Assembly (NCBI RefSeq): GCF_004000435.1
Contig: NZ_RBVZ01000002.1
Location: 1,126,729 to 1,190,728, forward strand
Direction: 5' to 3'
Origin: Alexandriicola marinus
GTDB taxonomy: Bacteria > Pseudomonadota > Alphaproteobacteria > Rhodobacterales > Rhodobacteraceae
DNA: 64,000 bases
The translations under genes and the position numbers were made by a program. The notes beneath the pieces are model-generated. The model was not told where the DNA came from and made no database searches. It worked only from the letters and a program-made list of their open reading frames with translations. Within the stretch, counting starts at the first letter, position 1. Each line of letters starts with the position of its first letter. This document shows, in pieces, positions 17,594-26,496 of this stretch.

Positions 17594-18436
17594 GTGGATC
17601 GGCGGCTGACACCGGCCAATGGACGCGTCGCATCCTATGCGCTGGCAGGCCAGGTCGAGGCGGAGCGCTATGTTCCGGGCGAGGAGGCGCAAGTCGTCCT
17701 GCCCGTTCTCGACCTTCTGGATGCGCCGAATGGCAAGCGCGATCGTCAGTTGCTCTTCGGTGAGGCGGTAACGGTCTATGACCGGTTTGCCGATCACACC
17801 TTCGTTCAGGCCGCGCGAGACGGCTATGTCGGCTATGTCGCCGAGGCTGCGATTGGTGCACCGCTTGCACCGACCCATCGGGTCGCGGTGCGGGCGACGC
17901 ATCTCTATGCCGACGAAGACATGAAATCGCCCGACCTGATGCGCCTGTCCTTCGGGTCGTGCGTCACTGTCACGGACGAACGGCGCAAGTTCTTCGAGAC
18001 GCCTTCGGGGTTTGTGCCGAAACGACACCTGCGCCCTCTGGATCGGCCCTTCGCCGATCCGGTTACGATCGCGCAAATATTCTTCGGGGCGCCCTACCTC
18101 TGGGGCGGAAACTCCGATCTGGGCATTGACTGTTCGGGTCTTGTTCAGGCGTCTTGCCTTGCCTGCGACATTCCCTGCCCCGGCGACAGCGATCTGCAAT
18201 GCGCGGCGCTGGGCGATCTGCTGGGCCCGGACATCGCGCCGCAGCGGGGCGATCTGTGGTTCTGGAAAGGCCATGTCGGCTGGGTGGTCGATGACCAGAC
18301 GCTTCTTCATGCCAATGCCCATCATATGGCCGTCGCCTATGAACCGCTCGAAGCGGCGTGTCTGCGGATCGAGGCGCAGGGGGGCGGTGGCGTGACGGCG
18401 CGGAAGCGGCTGCTTGCACCCGGCAGTGCGGCCTGA
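17594..18436 (+). CDS. NlpC/P60 family cysteine peptidase
   Basis: The 280-residue protein has SH3-like N-terminal repeats (FADHTFVQAARDGYVGYV) and a C-terminal NlpC/P60 domain. The catalytic residues look like Cys180 in GIDCSGLVQ and His227 in GHVGWVV, with a third polar residue in the following NAHH segment. Such enzymes cut the gamma-D-Glu to diaminopimelate bond in murein peptides. No signal peptide is visible, which fits a cytoplasmic recycling role alongside the aminopeptidase. Start GTG at 17594 lies four bases past the aminopeptidase stop. Its stop abuts the stop of the convergent DUF2794 gene with no gap. Confidence 0.85.
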   Translation: MDRRLTPANGRVASYALAGQVEAERYVPGEEAQVVLPVLDLLDAPNGKRDRQLLFGEAVTVYDRFADHTFVQAARDGYVGYVAEAAIGAPLAPTHRVAVRATHLYADEDMKSPDLMRLSFGSCVTVTDERRKFFETPSGFVPKRHLRPLDRPFADPVTIAQIFFGAPYLWGGNSDLGIDCSGLVQASCLACDIPCPGDSDLQCAALGDLLGPDIAPQRGDLWFWKGHVGWVVDDQTLLHANAHHMAVAYEPLEAACLRIEAQGGGGVTARKRLLAPGSAA

Positions 18437-18781
18437 CTATTCGACCGCGCGGATCAGCTTGCGTTCAAGAACACGCAGCACCTGACGCAGGTCGTTCCCT
18501 CGTTTGAGAACCTGCCCCTCCATCCCGATCACCGCGTATTGCCCCTGTTTCATCCGAAGCCGGGGGCGTTTTTCGATCCGGTAGAGAGGGTTCTCCGCGG
18601 TGCGGCGGAACACCGAAAAGACGGCGACGTCGCGCAGGCTCGAGATGCCGTAGTCGCGCCATTCGCCGGCGGCGACCATCCGCCCGTAAAGCGACAGAAT
18701 CGGCTGAAGCTCTGTCCGGTGGAAAGACACCTGCTCCGTGCCGGCATTCCGGCCGAAGGGTCCTGGGGTCACAATGTTCAT
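18437..18781 (-). CDS. DUF2794 family protein
   Basis: The 114-residue protein has the DUF2794 pattern: FHRTELQPILSLYGRMVA, EWRDYGIS, then YRIEKRPRLRMKQGQYAV. The family is confined largely to alphaproteobacteria and has no known function; no membrane segment or metal motif is seen. I took the internal ATG at 18781 because it matches the usual length, although the frame continues upstream. The 250 bp beyond it to 19031 hold no gene that I can support. Confidence 0.82.
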   Translation of the reverse strand: MNIVTPGPFGRNAGTEQVSFHRTELQPILSLYGRMVAAGEWRDYGISSLRDVAVFSVFRRTAENPLYRIEKRPRLRMKQGQYAVIGMEGQVLKRGNDLRQVLRVLERKLIRAVE

Positions 18782-19031
18782 GGGCACAGACTTGCGCCAA
18801 TCCCTGCGCAAATCAAGGCGCGGTTTTCGGGGTCCGTTGCAGAATGTCTGTCGAACACGCGAATGTCTCAATCCTTTCCAATTCGCGCCTGAATCTGGCG
18901 GCAGATTGAAAACATCGAGACAGTGGCCCCGGCGTGCGGATTATTGCCCCCACCCAGTTCGTTAACTGGGGTCGCTGTCCGATCGTTCCCCTCGAAAGAT
19001 ATGCAAACCGCAACAGTCCGGACCCATCGGT

Positions 19032-19322
19032 CTAGCCGCAGGTGATTGCTGTGATCGTCTCCTGCGGGCCAATCTGGAAATTGATCCTCTCGGACCGGTA
19101 ATCCATCGTGACGGGCTGACCGGGGCGGATGATCCTGACCTGACGCATGATCAACACGCGTTCCAGCGCTGTCACATCCTGTCCGACCAGATAGGCGTAT
19201 GGACCGGCACCGCAGGTATCCTGTTCGGGCGGCGGGACGGGCGGACCCGAAGGCACGTCCTCGACCGGCAACTGGGCGCAGCCGGCAAGCAGGACAAGGG
19301 CGAAGGACAGGGTTCTGAACAT
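19032..19322 (-). CDS. I78-family peptidase-inhibitor lipoprotein
   Basis: The 96-residue product has a signal peptide with lipobox VLLAGC (Cys15), a proline-rich spacer, and a domain containing CGAGPYAYLVGQ and RIIRPGQPVTMDYRSERIN. The last segment is characteristic of proteinase inhibitor I78, which resembles chymotrypsin inhibitor 2. The two cysteines of the mature domain (in DTCGAG and at the C-terminal ITCG) could be disulfide bonded. Target protease is unknown. It is divergent from the formaldehyde dehydrogenase gene with 121 bp between them. Confidence 0.75.
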   Translation of the reverse strand: MFRTLSFALVLLAGCAQLPVEDVPSGPPVPPPEQDTCGAGPYAYLVGQDVTALERVLIMRQVRIIRPGQPVTMDYRSERINFQIGPQETITAITCG

Positions 19323-19443
19323 GCAGGCACAGTGCACAATTGCTTGCACCCGTTGCAAGCGTCGCCATGAATGAGGTTGAAACCGAACCGCTTTTCTTCG
19401 AACTTCGCACCAAGCAATCAATCGCGTTCAGGGAGGAACGATC

Positions 19444-20556
19444 ATGCGCACCCGAGCCGCCGTGGCCATCGAGGCCGGAAAACCCTTGGAAATCATGGAT
19501 GTGAACCTTGACGGCCCCAAGGCGGGCGAGGTTCTCGTGGAAATCAAGGCAACCGGCATCTGCCATACGGACGAATTCACGCTGTCGGGCGCCGATCCCG
19601 AGGGGCTGTTTCCCGCGATCCTCGGCCATGAAGGCGCCGGTGTCGTTCTCGAGGTCGGTCCGGGTGTGACCTCTCTCAAGCCGGGGGATCACGTGATCCC
19701 GCTTTACACGGCCGAGTGCCGGGAATGCGAATACTGCCTCCATCCCAAGACCAACCTTTGCCAGAAGGTCCGCGCGACGCAGGGGCAGGGGCTGATGCCC
19801 GACGGGACCTCGCGATTCACCACCCTCGATGGGGATCCGATCCTGCATTACATGGGCTGTTCGACGTTCTCGAACCATACGGTTCTGCCCGAGATCAGCC
19901 TTGCCAAGGTCCGGTCCGACGCGCCCTTTGACAAGATCTGCTATATCGGTTGCGGCGTGACCACAGGGATCGGCGCGGTGATCTATACCGCCAAGGTCGA
20001 AATCGGGTCGCGGGCGATTGTGTTCGGGCTGGGCGGCATTGGCCTGAACGTGATCCAGGGCCTGCGGCTTGCCGGTGCCGATCAGATCGTCGGTGTCGAC
20101 CTGAACCCGGCCAAGAAGCCGATGGCAGAGCATTTCGGGATGACGGATTTCGTCAATCCCTCCGAGGTCGAGGGCGATCTGGTGCCCTATCTCGTCGATC
20201 TGACAAAGGGCGGCGCGGATTACACCTTTGATGCCACGGGCAACGTCAATGTCATGCGCGCGGCGCTGGAATCGGCGCACAAGGGCTGGGGTGAATCGAT
20301 CATCATCGGTGTGGCGCCTGCGGGGGCCGAGATCTCGACCCGGCCCTTCCAGCTCGTCACCGGCCGGTCATGGCGCGGCACGGCCTTTGGCGGCGCCCGC
20401 GGTCGCACCGATGTGCCGCAGATCGTGGATTGGTATATGGACGGCAAGATCGAGATCGATCCGATGATCACTCACCAGCTCACGCTGGACGAGATCAACA
20501 AGGGCTTTGACCTGATGCATGCGGGCGAATCGATCCGCTCTGTCGTGGTCTACTGA
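19444..20556 (+). CDS. adhC: S-(hydroxymethyl)glutathione dehydrogenase (class III alcohol dehydrogenase)
   Basis: The 370-residue enzyme oxidises S-hydroxymethylglutathione, formed from formaldehyde and glutathione, to S-formylglutathione with NAD. Catalytic zinc ligands lie in GICHTDEF and GHEGAGVV, the structural zinc cysteines in [15 protein letters not shown], and the Rossmann motif in GLGGIGLNV. The product goes to the hydrolase encoded at 25269. It is preceded by a good GGGAGG ribosome site. A serine hydrolase gene starts 14 bases after its stop. Confidence 0.96.
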   Translation: MRTRAAVAIEAGKPLEIMDVNLDGPKAGEVLVEIKATGICHTDEFTLSGADPEGLFPAILGHEGAGVVLEVGPGVTSLKPGDHVIPLYTAECRECEYCLHPKTNLCQKVRATQGQGLMPDGTSRFTTLDGDPILHYMGCSTFSNHTVLPEISLAKVRSDAPFDKICYIGCGVTTGIGAVIYTAKVEIGSRAIVFGLGGIGLNVIQGLRLAGADQIVGVDLNPAKKPMAEHFGMTDFVNPSEVEGDLVPYLVDLTKGGADYTFDATGNVNVMRAALESAHKGWGESIIIGVAPAGAEISTRPFQLVTGRSWRGTAFGGARGRTDVPQIVDWYMDGKIEIDPMITHQLTLDEINKGFDLMHAGESIRSVVVY

Positions 20557-20570
20557 CGGGATCGGGGAGC

Positions 20571-21662
20571 ATGGCCTTGCATGAGGCCATTTCAGGGGTG
20601 GTGTCGGGACTGGCGCCACCTCTTGCCCATGCGGCTGTGGCCATTTCCCGTGCGGGCGAAGACCCGGTCTTCGCAATCGCCTCCGCCGACGGCGTCCGGC
20701 CCCTTGCGCGGGGCCGGGCATTTCGTGCGGCCTCGATCACCAAGATCGTCACGGGCCAGACTGTCTGGGCTGTCTTGAGAGACACACCCGGCGCGGCCGA
20801 TGCGGATGCCGGCGCGCTGCTGGGTGTCGACCTGACCCATCCCAAAGGTGGACCGGTCACGCCGAGGCAGCTGATATCACATACCTCCGGATTGTGGGAC
20901 GAGGCGGGCTATCTGATCCCGTCCGGCCAGACGTTGGCCGATTGGGTCGGCGAGATGGGGCCTGCGATCTGGTCTCCCGATCCGCCGGGCACGCTCTACC
21001 GCTATTGCAATCTGGGCTACATCCTTGCCGCCGCCTGCGCCGAGCGACTGGCGGGTGCGCGGTTCGACGAACTGGCGCAGCGCCATGTTCTGGGCCCGAA
21101 CGGGATCGAGGCCGGGTTCAACTGGTCCGGCATGTCGTCTGCTGCGCGCGAGGAACGGGTTCCCTGCTACCGCGCCGGTCCCTCGGGACGGCAGGTCACG
21201 CAGATCGATGACGACGTGGCCCCTACCGACGCAAGCGGCCCGAACGGGGAAAGGATCGTTCTGGATGATCTTGCGCCCGGCGTGGCGGCCTTGGCCCTGT
21301 CGCCGCAAGGCGGGCTGAGGATATCGCTGGAAAACGGGTTGCGACTGGCGCGTGCGCTTCCGTCCATGGATCACACCCGGCTCTGGTCGCCCGAGATGGG
21401 GGGCATGGATGATCCGACCGGCGTGGTTGATGCCTATGGGGCGGGGCTGATGTTCCATGATCGCCCCGATTTCTACCCCCGCCCCCTGATCGGCCATTTC
21501 GCAAATGCCTACGGCTTCTGCGGCGGGCTGTGGTTCGACGCGGCGCGGGACGCGGCCCTTGTCATCGCACTGAATGGCCTGCCCGAGGGCGAGGATGCCG
21601 ATACGCTGCGCCCCGAGGAGACGGCCCTGTTCGATGCGGTCGCGCAGGCGTTGGAGGATTGA
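20571..21662 (+). CDS. serine hydrolase of the beta-lactamase/PBP4 fold
   Basis: The 363-residue protein has the penicillin-recognising-enzyme motifs SITK (Ser55-Lys58) and YCN (Tyr145-Asn147), with a C-terminal region NAYGFCGGLWF where the HxG/KTG-like strand should be. Family members are esterases, D-aminopeptidases or carboxypeptidases, and no signal peptide is visible, so a cytoplasmic hydrolase is more likely than a beta-lactamase. It begins 14 bp after adhC and may be cotranscribed with it, although no biochemical link is known. Confidence 0.8.
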   Translation: MALHEAISGVVSGLAPPLAHAAVAISRAGEDPVFAIASADGVRPLARGRAFRAASITKIVTGQTVWAVLRDTPGAADADAGALLGVDLTHPKGGPVTPRQLISHTSGLWDEAGYLIPSGQTLADWVGEMGPAIWSPDPPGTLYRYCNLGYILAAACAERLAGARFDELAQRHVLGPNGIEAGFNWSGMSSAAREERVPCYRAGPSGRQVTQIDDDVAPTDASGPNGERIVLDDLAPGVAALALSPQGGLRISLENGLRLARALPSMDHTRLWSPEMGGMDDPTGVVDAYGAGLMFHDRPDFYPRPLIGHFANAYGFCGGLWFDAARDAALVIALNGLPEGEDADTLRPEETALFDAVAQALED

Positions 21663-21786
21663 AACCCAAGGCGCCATTGCGTAACGCGGGGATAAGCTAT
21701 CCAAACCGGATGCGATCCGGTTCATACTGCCTTGCGCGGGCCAATACGGCGCGCAGGGCGTTCACCAGCATGTGCCGGAGGCCTTG

Positions 21787-22521
21787 ATGCCCGACGAAAC
21801 GCGACCGATCTTCGCCATCCTCATCGATGCCGACAACACCTCGCCCAAACACGCTGCCGCGATATTCGAGGAAATCGCAGGCTTCGGTGAAGCCTCGGTC
21901 AGGCGCTGCTATGGCGATTTCTCGTCTCAGCAGATGGCCGGCTGGAACAAGGTTCAGGCCGAACACGGATTGGTGCCGCACCATTCGCCCGCCAACACGG
22001 TGGGCAAGAATTCCTCCGATATCGCGCTGGTCATTGATGCGATGGATCTTCTGCACACGGGCCGGTTCGACGGGTTTGTCCTCGTGTCGTCCGACAGCGA
22101 TTTCACCCGGCTGGCCAGTCGTATCCGTGAGCAGGGGCTGGACGTCTACGGGATCGGCCAGAAAAAGACGCCCGAGGCCTTCCGCAAGGCCTGCAAGCGG
22201 TTCATCTTCCTTGAAAACATCGGTGGCCAGACCGAAGCCGAAAGCGACGCCTCACCGAAGACGCCGGCCACCGGCAGCAAGCCAAAGGGCGCGCCCCTGC
22301 ACGAGGCCCGCGACCTGATCATCCGCGCCATGGAAGCGATCGAGACCGAGGATGAATGGTATCCGCTCGGAATGCTGGGGCAGTTCATGGTCGCGTCGAA
22401 TCCGGATTTCGACACGCGTACCTATGGCCACAAGAAGCTGAGCGATCTGATCGCGGCGCTCAAGGTCTTTGAAACCCGCCGCAGCGAGGGCAATCAGCTT
22501 ATGGTGCGGCGCATCGACTGA
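21787..22521 (+). CDS. NYN-domain nuclease with C-terminal OST-HTH/LOTUS domain
   Basis: The 244-residue protein has an N-terminal NYN (PIN-like) domain of the LabA/DUF88 type: FAILIDADNTS opening acid pair, NSSDIALVIDAM and VSSDSDFTRLASR, the acidic residues that would bind metal. After a Pro/Lys-rich linker comes an OST-HTH/LOTUS domain from about residue 170 (HEARDLIIRAMEAIETEDEW). The pair resembles limkain-b1-like RNA nucleases, so RNA binding and cleavage are likely. CGGAGG precedes the ATG. RNA targets are unknown. Confidence 0.85.
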   Translation: MPDETRPIFAILIDADNTSPKHAAAIFEEIAGFGEASVRRCYGDFSSQQMAGWNKVQAEHGLVPHHSPANTVGKNSSDIALVIDAMDLLHTGRFDGFVLVSSDSDFTRLASRIREQGLDVYGIGQKKTPEAFRKACKRFIFLENIGGQTEAESDASPKTPATGSKPKGAPLHEARDLIIRAMEAIETEDEWYPLGMLGQFMVASNPDFDTRTYGHKKLSDLIAALKVFETRRSEGNQLMVRRID

Positions 22522-22540
22522 CACCTGCGGGCCAGCGTCG

Positions 22541-23161
22541 TCAGGCGCGATACCGCGCCATGAATGTCGCAACTGCGCCATCGACCACGCGATCGACGGC
22601 CGCGTGGGTGATCCCCTGTTCATTCTTGAAGACGACACGGTCGAGTATATCGACCTTGCACAGCATGTGGAACTGATCGGCCGCAAGCTCCAGATCGTCG
22701 ATCTTCAGGGCGCCATTCTCTGCCGCGGTCGCGAAGAATTCCGTAAGCCGGGATCGCACGAGCGCGGGCCCGCTTTCATAGAAATCCCGGCCAAGGGCGG
22801 GGAACCGTTCGCTTTCGGCCACACAGATCCGGAAGATGGATTGCCCGAAGTCGGACGTGATGAAACGCACGATCTGACGGCCTGCGCTGCCGAGGATTTC
22901 CTCGACCGGGGCCGACATGTCGATCGAGGCGATGGCCTCATCCGCCTGTCGGAGGCATTCCGACTTGGCCACCTCCATGAACAGACGCTGCTTGTCGGGG
23001 AAATAGCTGTAGAGCGTGGCTTTTGACACGCCCGAGCGTTTCGCGATGTCGTCGACGCTGGCGCCGTCGAAACCGTCCGTCATGAAGACCTCGCGCGCAC
23101 CCGCAAGCACCTGGTCGAACTTTCGACCACGCTTGATCGCGCTGTTTGCTCCGTCGGGCAT
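22541..23161 (-). CDS. TetR/AcrR family transcriptional regulator
   Basis: The 206-residue protein has the TetR N-terminal HTH: FDQVLAGAREVFMTDGFDGASVDDIAKR followed by SGVSKATLYSYFPDKQRLF. The C-terminal ligand domain resembles AefR-like regulators (FGQSIFRICVAESERFP). The start at 23161 has an AGGAGGA ribosome site. It is divergent from mbfA with a 134-bp shared promoter region; it may control itself and neighbours, but the mbfA side also has a separate Irr-like box, so mbfA is more likely under iron control. Confidence 0.88.
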   Translation of the reverse strand: MPDGANSAIKRGRKFDQVLAGAREVFMTDGFDGASVDDIAKRSGVSKATLYSYFPDKQRLFMEVAKSECLRQADEAIASIDMSAPVEEILGSAGRQIVRFITSDFGQSIFRICVAESERFPALGRDFYESGPALVRSRLTEFFATAAENGALKIDDLELAADQFHMLCKVDILDRVVFKNEQGITHAAVDRVVDGAVATFMARYRA

Positions 23162-23264
23162 GGGGTCCTCCTCGAATGAGCGATAGTAGCTTAGGGGAGT
23201 CGTGCCGGGCAAGGCCTCCCGGGTTCGCTGTTGCCTCTTGCCGCTGTCATTCAGCGGAATATAG

Positions 23265-23279
23265 TTAGAATAATTCTAA
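23265..23279. promoter_or_regulatory. ICE box: predicted Irr (iron) operator of mbfA
   Basis: TTAGAA-TAA-TTCTAA is a perfect palindrome with three central bases, 17 bp before the mbfA start. It matches the alphaproteobacterial iron-control element recognised by Irr (TTTAGAA-N3-TTCTAAA) in all but the first base. Irr is known to repress mbfA under low iron in relatives. Confidence 0.8.
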
Positions 23280-23295
23280 ATAGGATCTTCACGTC

Positions 23296-24273
23296 ATGCT
23301 TCCAAGCTTTCAGAATCGCCGTCGGTTCGCTGATCTAAAGGAACAAGAGGTTCTGGCTCTCGCCATTTCGGCAGAAGAGGACGACAGCCGGATCTATCGC
23401 AGTTTCGCAGAACGGCTCCGCGAGGAGTTCCCGGCGACAGCGCGCGTGTTCGATGGCATGGCCGAGGAAGAGAACGAACATCGCCGCCGGCTGATCGAAT
23501 TGCACCGCAAACGGTTCGGCGATGTCATCCCGCTTATCAGGCGTGAACATGTCGCAGGTTTCTATGCCCGCAAACCGATCTGGCTGATCGAGAACCTCAG
23601 CCTCGAGGCGGCCCGCGATCAGGCCTCCGACATGGAGCGGCAGGCCGAGCAGTTCTATCTGCGCGCCGCCCAAAGCACGACCGACGCCGATACGAGGAAG
23701 CTCTTGGGCGATCTGGCTGCGGCCGAGGCAGGACACCAATCGACAGCAGACGAATTGTCGGCCGAACACCTGACCGCGGATGCGCGCGACGAAGAAGATC
23801 GTGCAGCCCATCGCAAATTCATCCTGACATGGGTTCAGCCCGGGCTTGCCGGGTTGATGGACGGATCGGTGTCGACGCTTGCGCCGATCTTTGCCACCGC
23901 CTTTGCGACGCAGGACACATGGACGACATTCCTCGTTGGTCTTGCCGCGTCGGTTGGTGCCGGCATCTCGATGGGCTTTACCGAAGCGGCCTCGGATGAC
24001 GGGCAGATCTCGGGCCGCGGCTCTCCGATCAAGCGGGGATTTGCATCGGGGATCATGACGATGGTCGGGGGGCTGGGCCACGCGCTCCCGTATCTGATCA
24101 CTGATTTCTGGACCGCGACGATCATCGCGATCATCGTCGTCTTCGTCGAATTGTGGGCCATCGCCTGGATCCAGAACAAGTTCATGGAGACACCGTTCTT
24201 CCGCGCCGCATTCCAGGTGGTTCTGGGCGGGGCACTGGTCTTTGCCGCGGGGGCCCTGATAGGAAGCGGCTAG
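23296..24273 (+). CDS. mbfA: MbfA-type membrane-bound ferritin/iron exporter
   Basis: The 325-residue protein joins an N-terminal erythrin (ferritin-like) diiron domain and a C-terminal VIT1-type transmembrane domain. Diiron candidates are the carboxylates in ISAEEDDSRIY, MAEEENEHRRR, DMERQAEQFY and AAAEAGHQST. From residue 175 come the VIT1 signatures PGLAGLMDGSVSTLAPIF and SMGFTEAASD, with about five helices. MbfA exports ferrous iron and protects from iron and peroxide stress. The ICE box at 23265 directly precedes it. The AEC gene follows after 24 bp. Confidence 0.93.
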   Translation: MLPSFQNRRRFADLKEQEVLALAISAEEDDSRIYRSFAERLREEFPATARVFDGMAEEENEHRRRLIELHRKRFGDVIPLIRREHVAGFYARKPIWLIENLSLEAARDQASDMERQAEQFYLRAAQSTTDADTRKLLGDLAAAEAGHQSTADELSAEHLTADARDEEDRAAHRKFILTWVQPGLAGLMDGSVSTLAPIFATAFATQDTWTTFLVGLAASVGAGISMGFTEAASDDGQISGRGSPIKRGFASGIMTMVGGLGHALPYLITDFWTATIIAIIVVFVELWAIAWIQNKFMETPFFRAAFQVVLGGALVFAAGALIGSG

Positions 24274-24297
24274 TCGAGTGTTTGCGGCCGGGGCCAC

Positions 24298-25233
24298 ATG
24301 ATCGAGATCCTGTTTCAGACTCTGCCGTTCTTCGCGATCATCGGGCTGGGCTACGGTGCCGGGCGCACCGGTTTCTTCTCCGAAGGGGCGACCGCAGCCC
24401 TGACGAAGTTTGTCTTCTACTTTGCATTGTCGGCCATGCTGTTCCGGTTCTCGGCGACCCTGTCGCTGGGCGACCTGCTGGACCGGAACTTCATCCTTGC
24501 CTATCTCGCGGGCACGACGGCGGTCTATGTCATTGTGGCGGTCGTCGCGCTCTTGCGCCGTCGTGGCGTGGCCGAGGCCGCGATCGAGGCGCAATGCGGG
24601 GCGATCGGGAACACGGGGTTCCTCGGGCTGCCGCTTCTGGCGGCGCTGATGGGGGAACAATCGATCGGGCACAACATGGTCGTGCTGTCGATCGACCTGA
24701 TCGTCTTTTCCTCGCTGATCGTCATCCTTGTCACGGGATCCCGGGAGGGGCAGTTGTCGCCGAGGATCCTCGTGACCGTCGGTCTGGGGCTGGTCAAGAA
24801 TCCGATGATCGTGTCCATCGTGCTGGGGCTTGCGTGGTCGTCCACGTCTCAGCCGCTCCCCCGCCCGCTGGATGACCTTTTGCAGACCTTGGGTGCTGCC
24901 GCGACGCCAGGCGCGCTTTTCGCGATCGGCGCGTCGCTTGCATCCAAGAGCGCCGAACGTTTTGCCGTCGCGGGCTGGCTGTCGTTTGCCAAGCTGATCC
25001 TTCATCCGGCCTGCGTGGCCGTGGCGGCGCTGTGGATCTGGCCGGTCGAGCCCTATGCGGCTGCGGTCATGATCGCGGCGGCCTCGCTTCCGGTGGCGGG
25101 CAACATCTACATGCTGGCGCAACATTACGGCGTGGCGCCGGCGCGCGTCTCCGCCTCGATCCTGATTTCGACGGCCCTGTCGATCGTCACGGTGACGACC
25201 GTGATCGCCTGGGTGACAACGATGGTGCCGTGA
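24298..25233 (+). CDS. AEC (auxin efflux carrier) family transporter
   Basis: The 311-residue protein has about ten hydrophobic helices in two inverted halves. It shows FFAIIGLGYGAGRTGFF at the start, GAIGNTGFLGLPLL in the middle and AASLPVAGNIYMLAQHYG near the end; the Asn-rich crossover is typical for AEC/AbgT-like permeases annotated for malonate or auxin. Substrate is unknown. It sits between mbfA and fghA, with 24 and 35 bp gaps, so the three may share a transcript. Confidence 0.88.
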   Translation: MIEILFQTLPFFAIIGLGYGAGRTGFFSEGATAALTKFVFYFALSAMLFRFSATLSLGDLLDRNFILAYLAGTTAVYVIVAVVALLRRRGVAEAAIEAQCGAIGNTGFLGLPLLAALMGEQSIGHNMVVLSIDLIVFSSLIVILVTGSREGQLSPRILVTVGLGLVKNPMIVSIVLGLAWSSTSQPLPRPLDDLLQTLGAAATPGALFAIGASLASKSAERFAVAGWLSFAKLILHPACVAVAALWIWPVEPYAAAVMIAAASLPVAGNIYMLAQHYGVAPARVSASILISTALSIVTVTTVIAWVTTMVP

Positions 25234-25268
25234 GTTAGGCCAAGACAAAACGATCAGAGGGGCGAGCC

Positions 25269-26099
25269 ATGCAGACGATTTCCGAAAACAGATGCTTTGG
25301 CGGGGTTCAGGGCGTCTATTCCCACGCCTCCGAAGCAACCGGCACCGACATGACCTTCGGGCTCTACCTACCGCCCGCCGCGTCGGATGGTCCGGTTCCG
25401 GTTCTGTGGTATCTGTCGGGCCTGACCTGCACCCACGAAAACGCCATGGTCAAGGCCGGGGCACAGGCCCATGCCGCGCAGCACGGGCTGGCCCTGATCT
25501 TTCCCGACACATCGCCCCGCGGCGAAGGCGTGGCCGATGATGCGGCCTATGATCTGGGGCAGGGCGCGGGGTTCTATGTCAACGCGACCGAGGCGCCCTG
25601 GGCGCCGCATTTCCGGATGTGGGACTACGTGGCCGAAGACCTGCCGTCGCTGGTCTTCGAGAATTTCCCGCTCGACCGGGATCGGCAGGCGATCACCGGC
25701 CATTCCATGGGCGGGCACGGTGCACTGACCCTGGCGATGGGTCTGAAGGAGCGGTTCCGTTCGGTTTCCGCCTTTTCGCCGATCTGCCACCCGAAGCAGA
25801 GCGACTGGGGCCGCAAGCAGCTGACCGCCTATCTGGGTGAGAACGAGGATCTCTGGGCGCCGCATGACGCCACGCTGATGATGCGTCGCGAAGGGTTCGA
25901 AGGGCCAGTCCTGATCGATACCGGCACCGACGATCAGTTCGGCGATCTCCTGAAGACCGAGTCGCTTGCCCAGGCGATGGCCGAACGCCGGCAGGCCGGG
26001 TCCCTGCGGCTTCAGCCCGGGTACGATCACAGCTATTTTTTCGTGTCGACGTTCATGGGGGACCATGTTCGTTTCCACGCCGAAGCCCTTGGAGGTTGA
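25269..26099 (+). CDS. fghA: S-formylglutathione hydrolase
   Basis: The 276-residue alpha/beta hydrolase splits S-formylglutathione to formate and glutathione, the second step of glutathione-dependent formaldehyde oxidation. The nucleophile is Ser146 in GHSMGGHGAL; the acid is in DTGTDDQF and the histidine in YDHSYFF. The cap motif LSGLTCTHENAM is a family signature. ATG at 25269 has GGGGCGAG upstream. The cupin gene begins one base after its stop. Partner adhC is about 4.7 kb upstream, not adjacent as in many relatives. Confidence 0.96.
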   Translation: MQTISENRCFGGVQGVYSHASEATGTDMTFGLYLPPAASDGPVPVLWYLSGLTCTHENAMVKAGAQAHAAQHGLALIFPDTSPRGEGVADDAAYDLGQGAGFYVNATEAPWAPHFRMWDYVAEDLPSLVFENFPLDRDRQAITGHSMGGHGALTLAMGLKERFRSVSAFSPICHPKQSDWGRKQLTAYLGENEDLWAPHDATLMMRREGFEGPVLIDTGTDDQFGDLLKTESLAQAMAERRQAGSLRLQPGYDHSYFFVSTFMGDHVRFHAEALGG

Positions 26100-26100
26100 G

Positions 26101-26496
26101 ATGAAGATCACCCGCGCCAACGAGATTGCGGCAAAGGACGGCCCTGCCGACTGGTTCACCGGCGCTGTCCGGTTCGAGACGCTGCACAGCAACGAAGAGC
26201 CGTCACGCGCCAACGCGGTGCGCGTGACCTTTCAACCGCGTGCCCGGACCGCATGGCATACCCACCCGCTGGGCCAGACCCTCATCGTTCTGTCGGGCGC
26301 GGGCCTCGTTCAGCGCGATGGCGGCCCGGTCGAAGACATTGCCGCCGGCGATGTTGTCTGGTTCCCGCCCGGCGAACGGCATTGGCACGGCGCGGGCCCC
26401 GACGGCCCGATGTGCCATATCGCGATTCAGGAGGCGCTCGAGGGCAGCACGACCACCTGGCTCGAACATGTCAGCGACGCGGATTACGGCCGGTGA
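26101..26496 (+). CDS. cupin-domain protein
   Basis: The 131-residue protein is a single cupin barrel. Motif 1 is [17 protein letters not shown], and motif 2 is [15 protein letters not shown], with the metal-binding His residues intact. Similar proteins are annotated as quercetin-dioxygenase-like or carboxymuconolactone-type cupins, but no substrate can be given. An AGGTT ribosome site lies in the end of fghA, and its stop overlaps the DUF188 start (GTGA), so it is part of an fghA-cupin-DUF188 unit. Confidence 0.85.
   Translation: MKITRANEIAAKDGPADWFTGAVRFETLHSNEEPSRANAVRVTFQPRARTAWHTHPLGQTLIVLSGAGLVQRDGGPVEDIAAGDVVWFPPGERHWHGAGPDGPMCHIAIQEALEGSTTTWLEHVSDADYGR

Noticed and set aside
16162..17619. 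485-codon minus-strand open frame inside the M17 aminopeptidase gene
   Set aside because: Antisense frame with biased composition; the plus-strand gene has all catalytic motifs.
18953..18970. CCCAGTT...AACTGGG hairpin in the 250-bp gap before the DUF2794 gene
   Set aside because: Short stem, no T-run and not at a gene end; too weak to call a terminator or operator.
18868..20280. 470-codon minus-strand open frame over adhC and the region upstream
   Set aside because: Its 3' half covers the I78-type gene in another frame and its 5' half is antisense to adhC; no family signature.
23335..25338. 667-codon minus-strand open frame across mbfA and the AEC gene
   Set aside because: Low-complexity Arg/Asp/Gly translation, antisense to two genes with clear family motifs.
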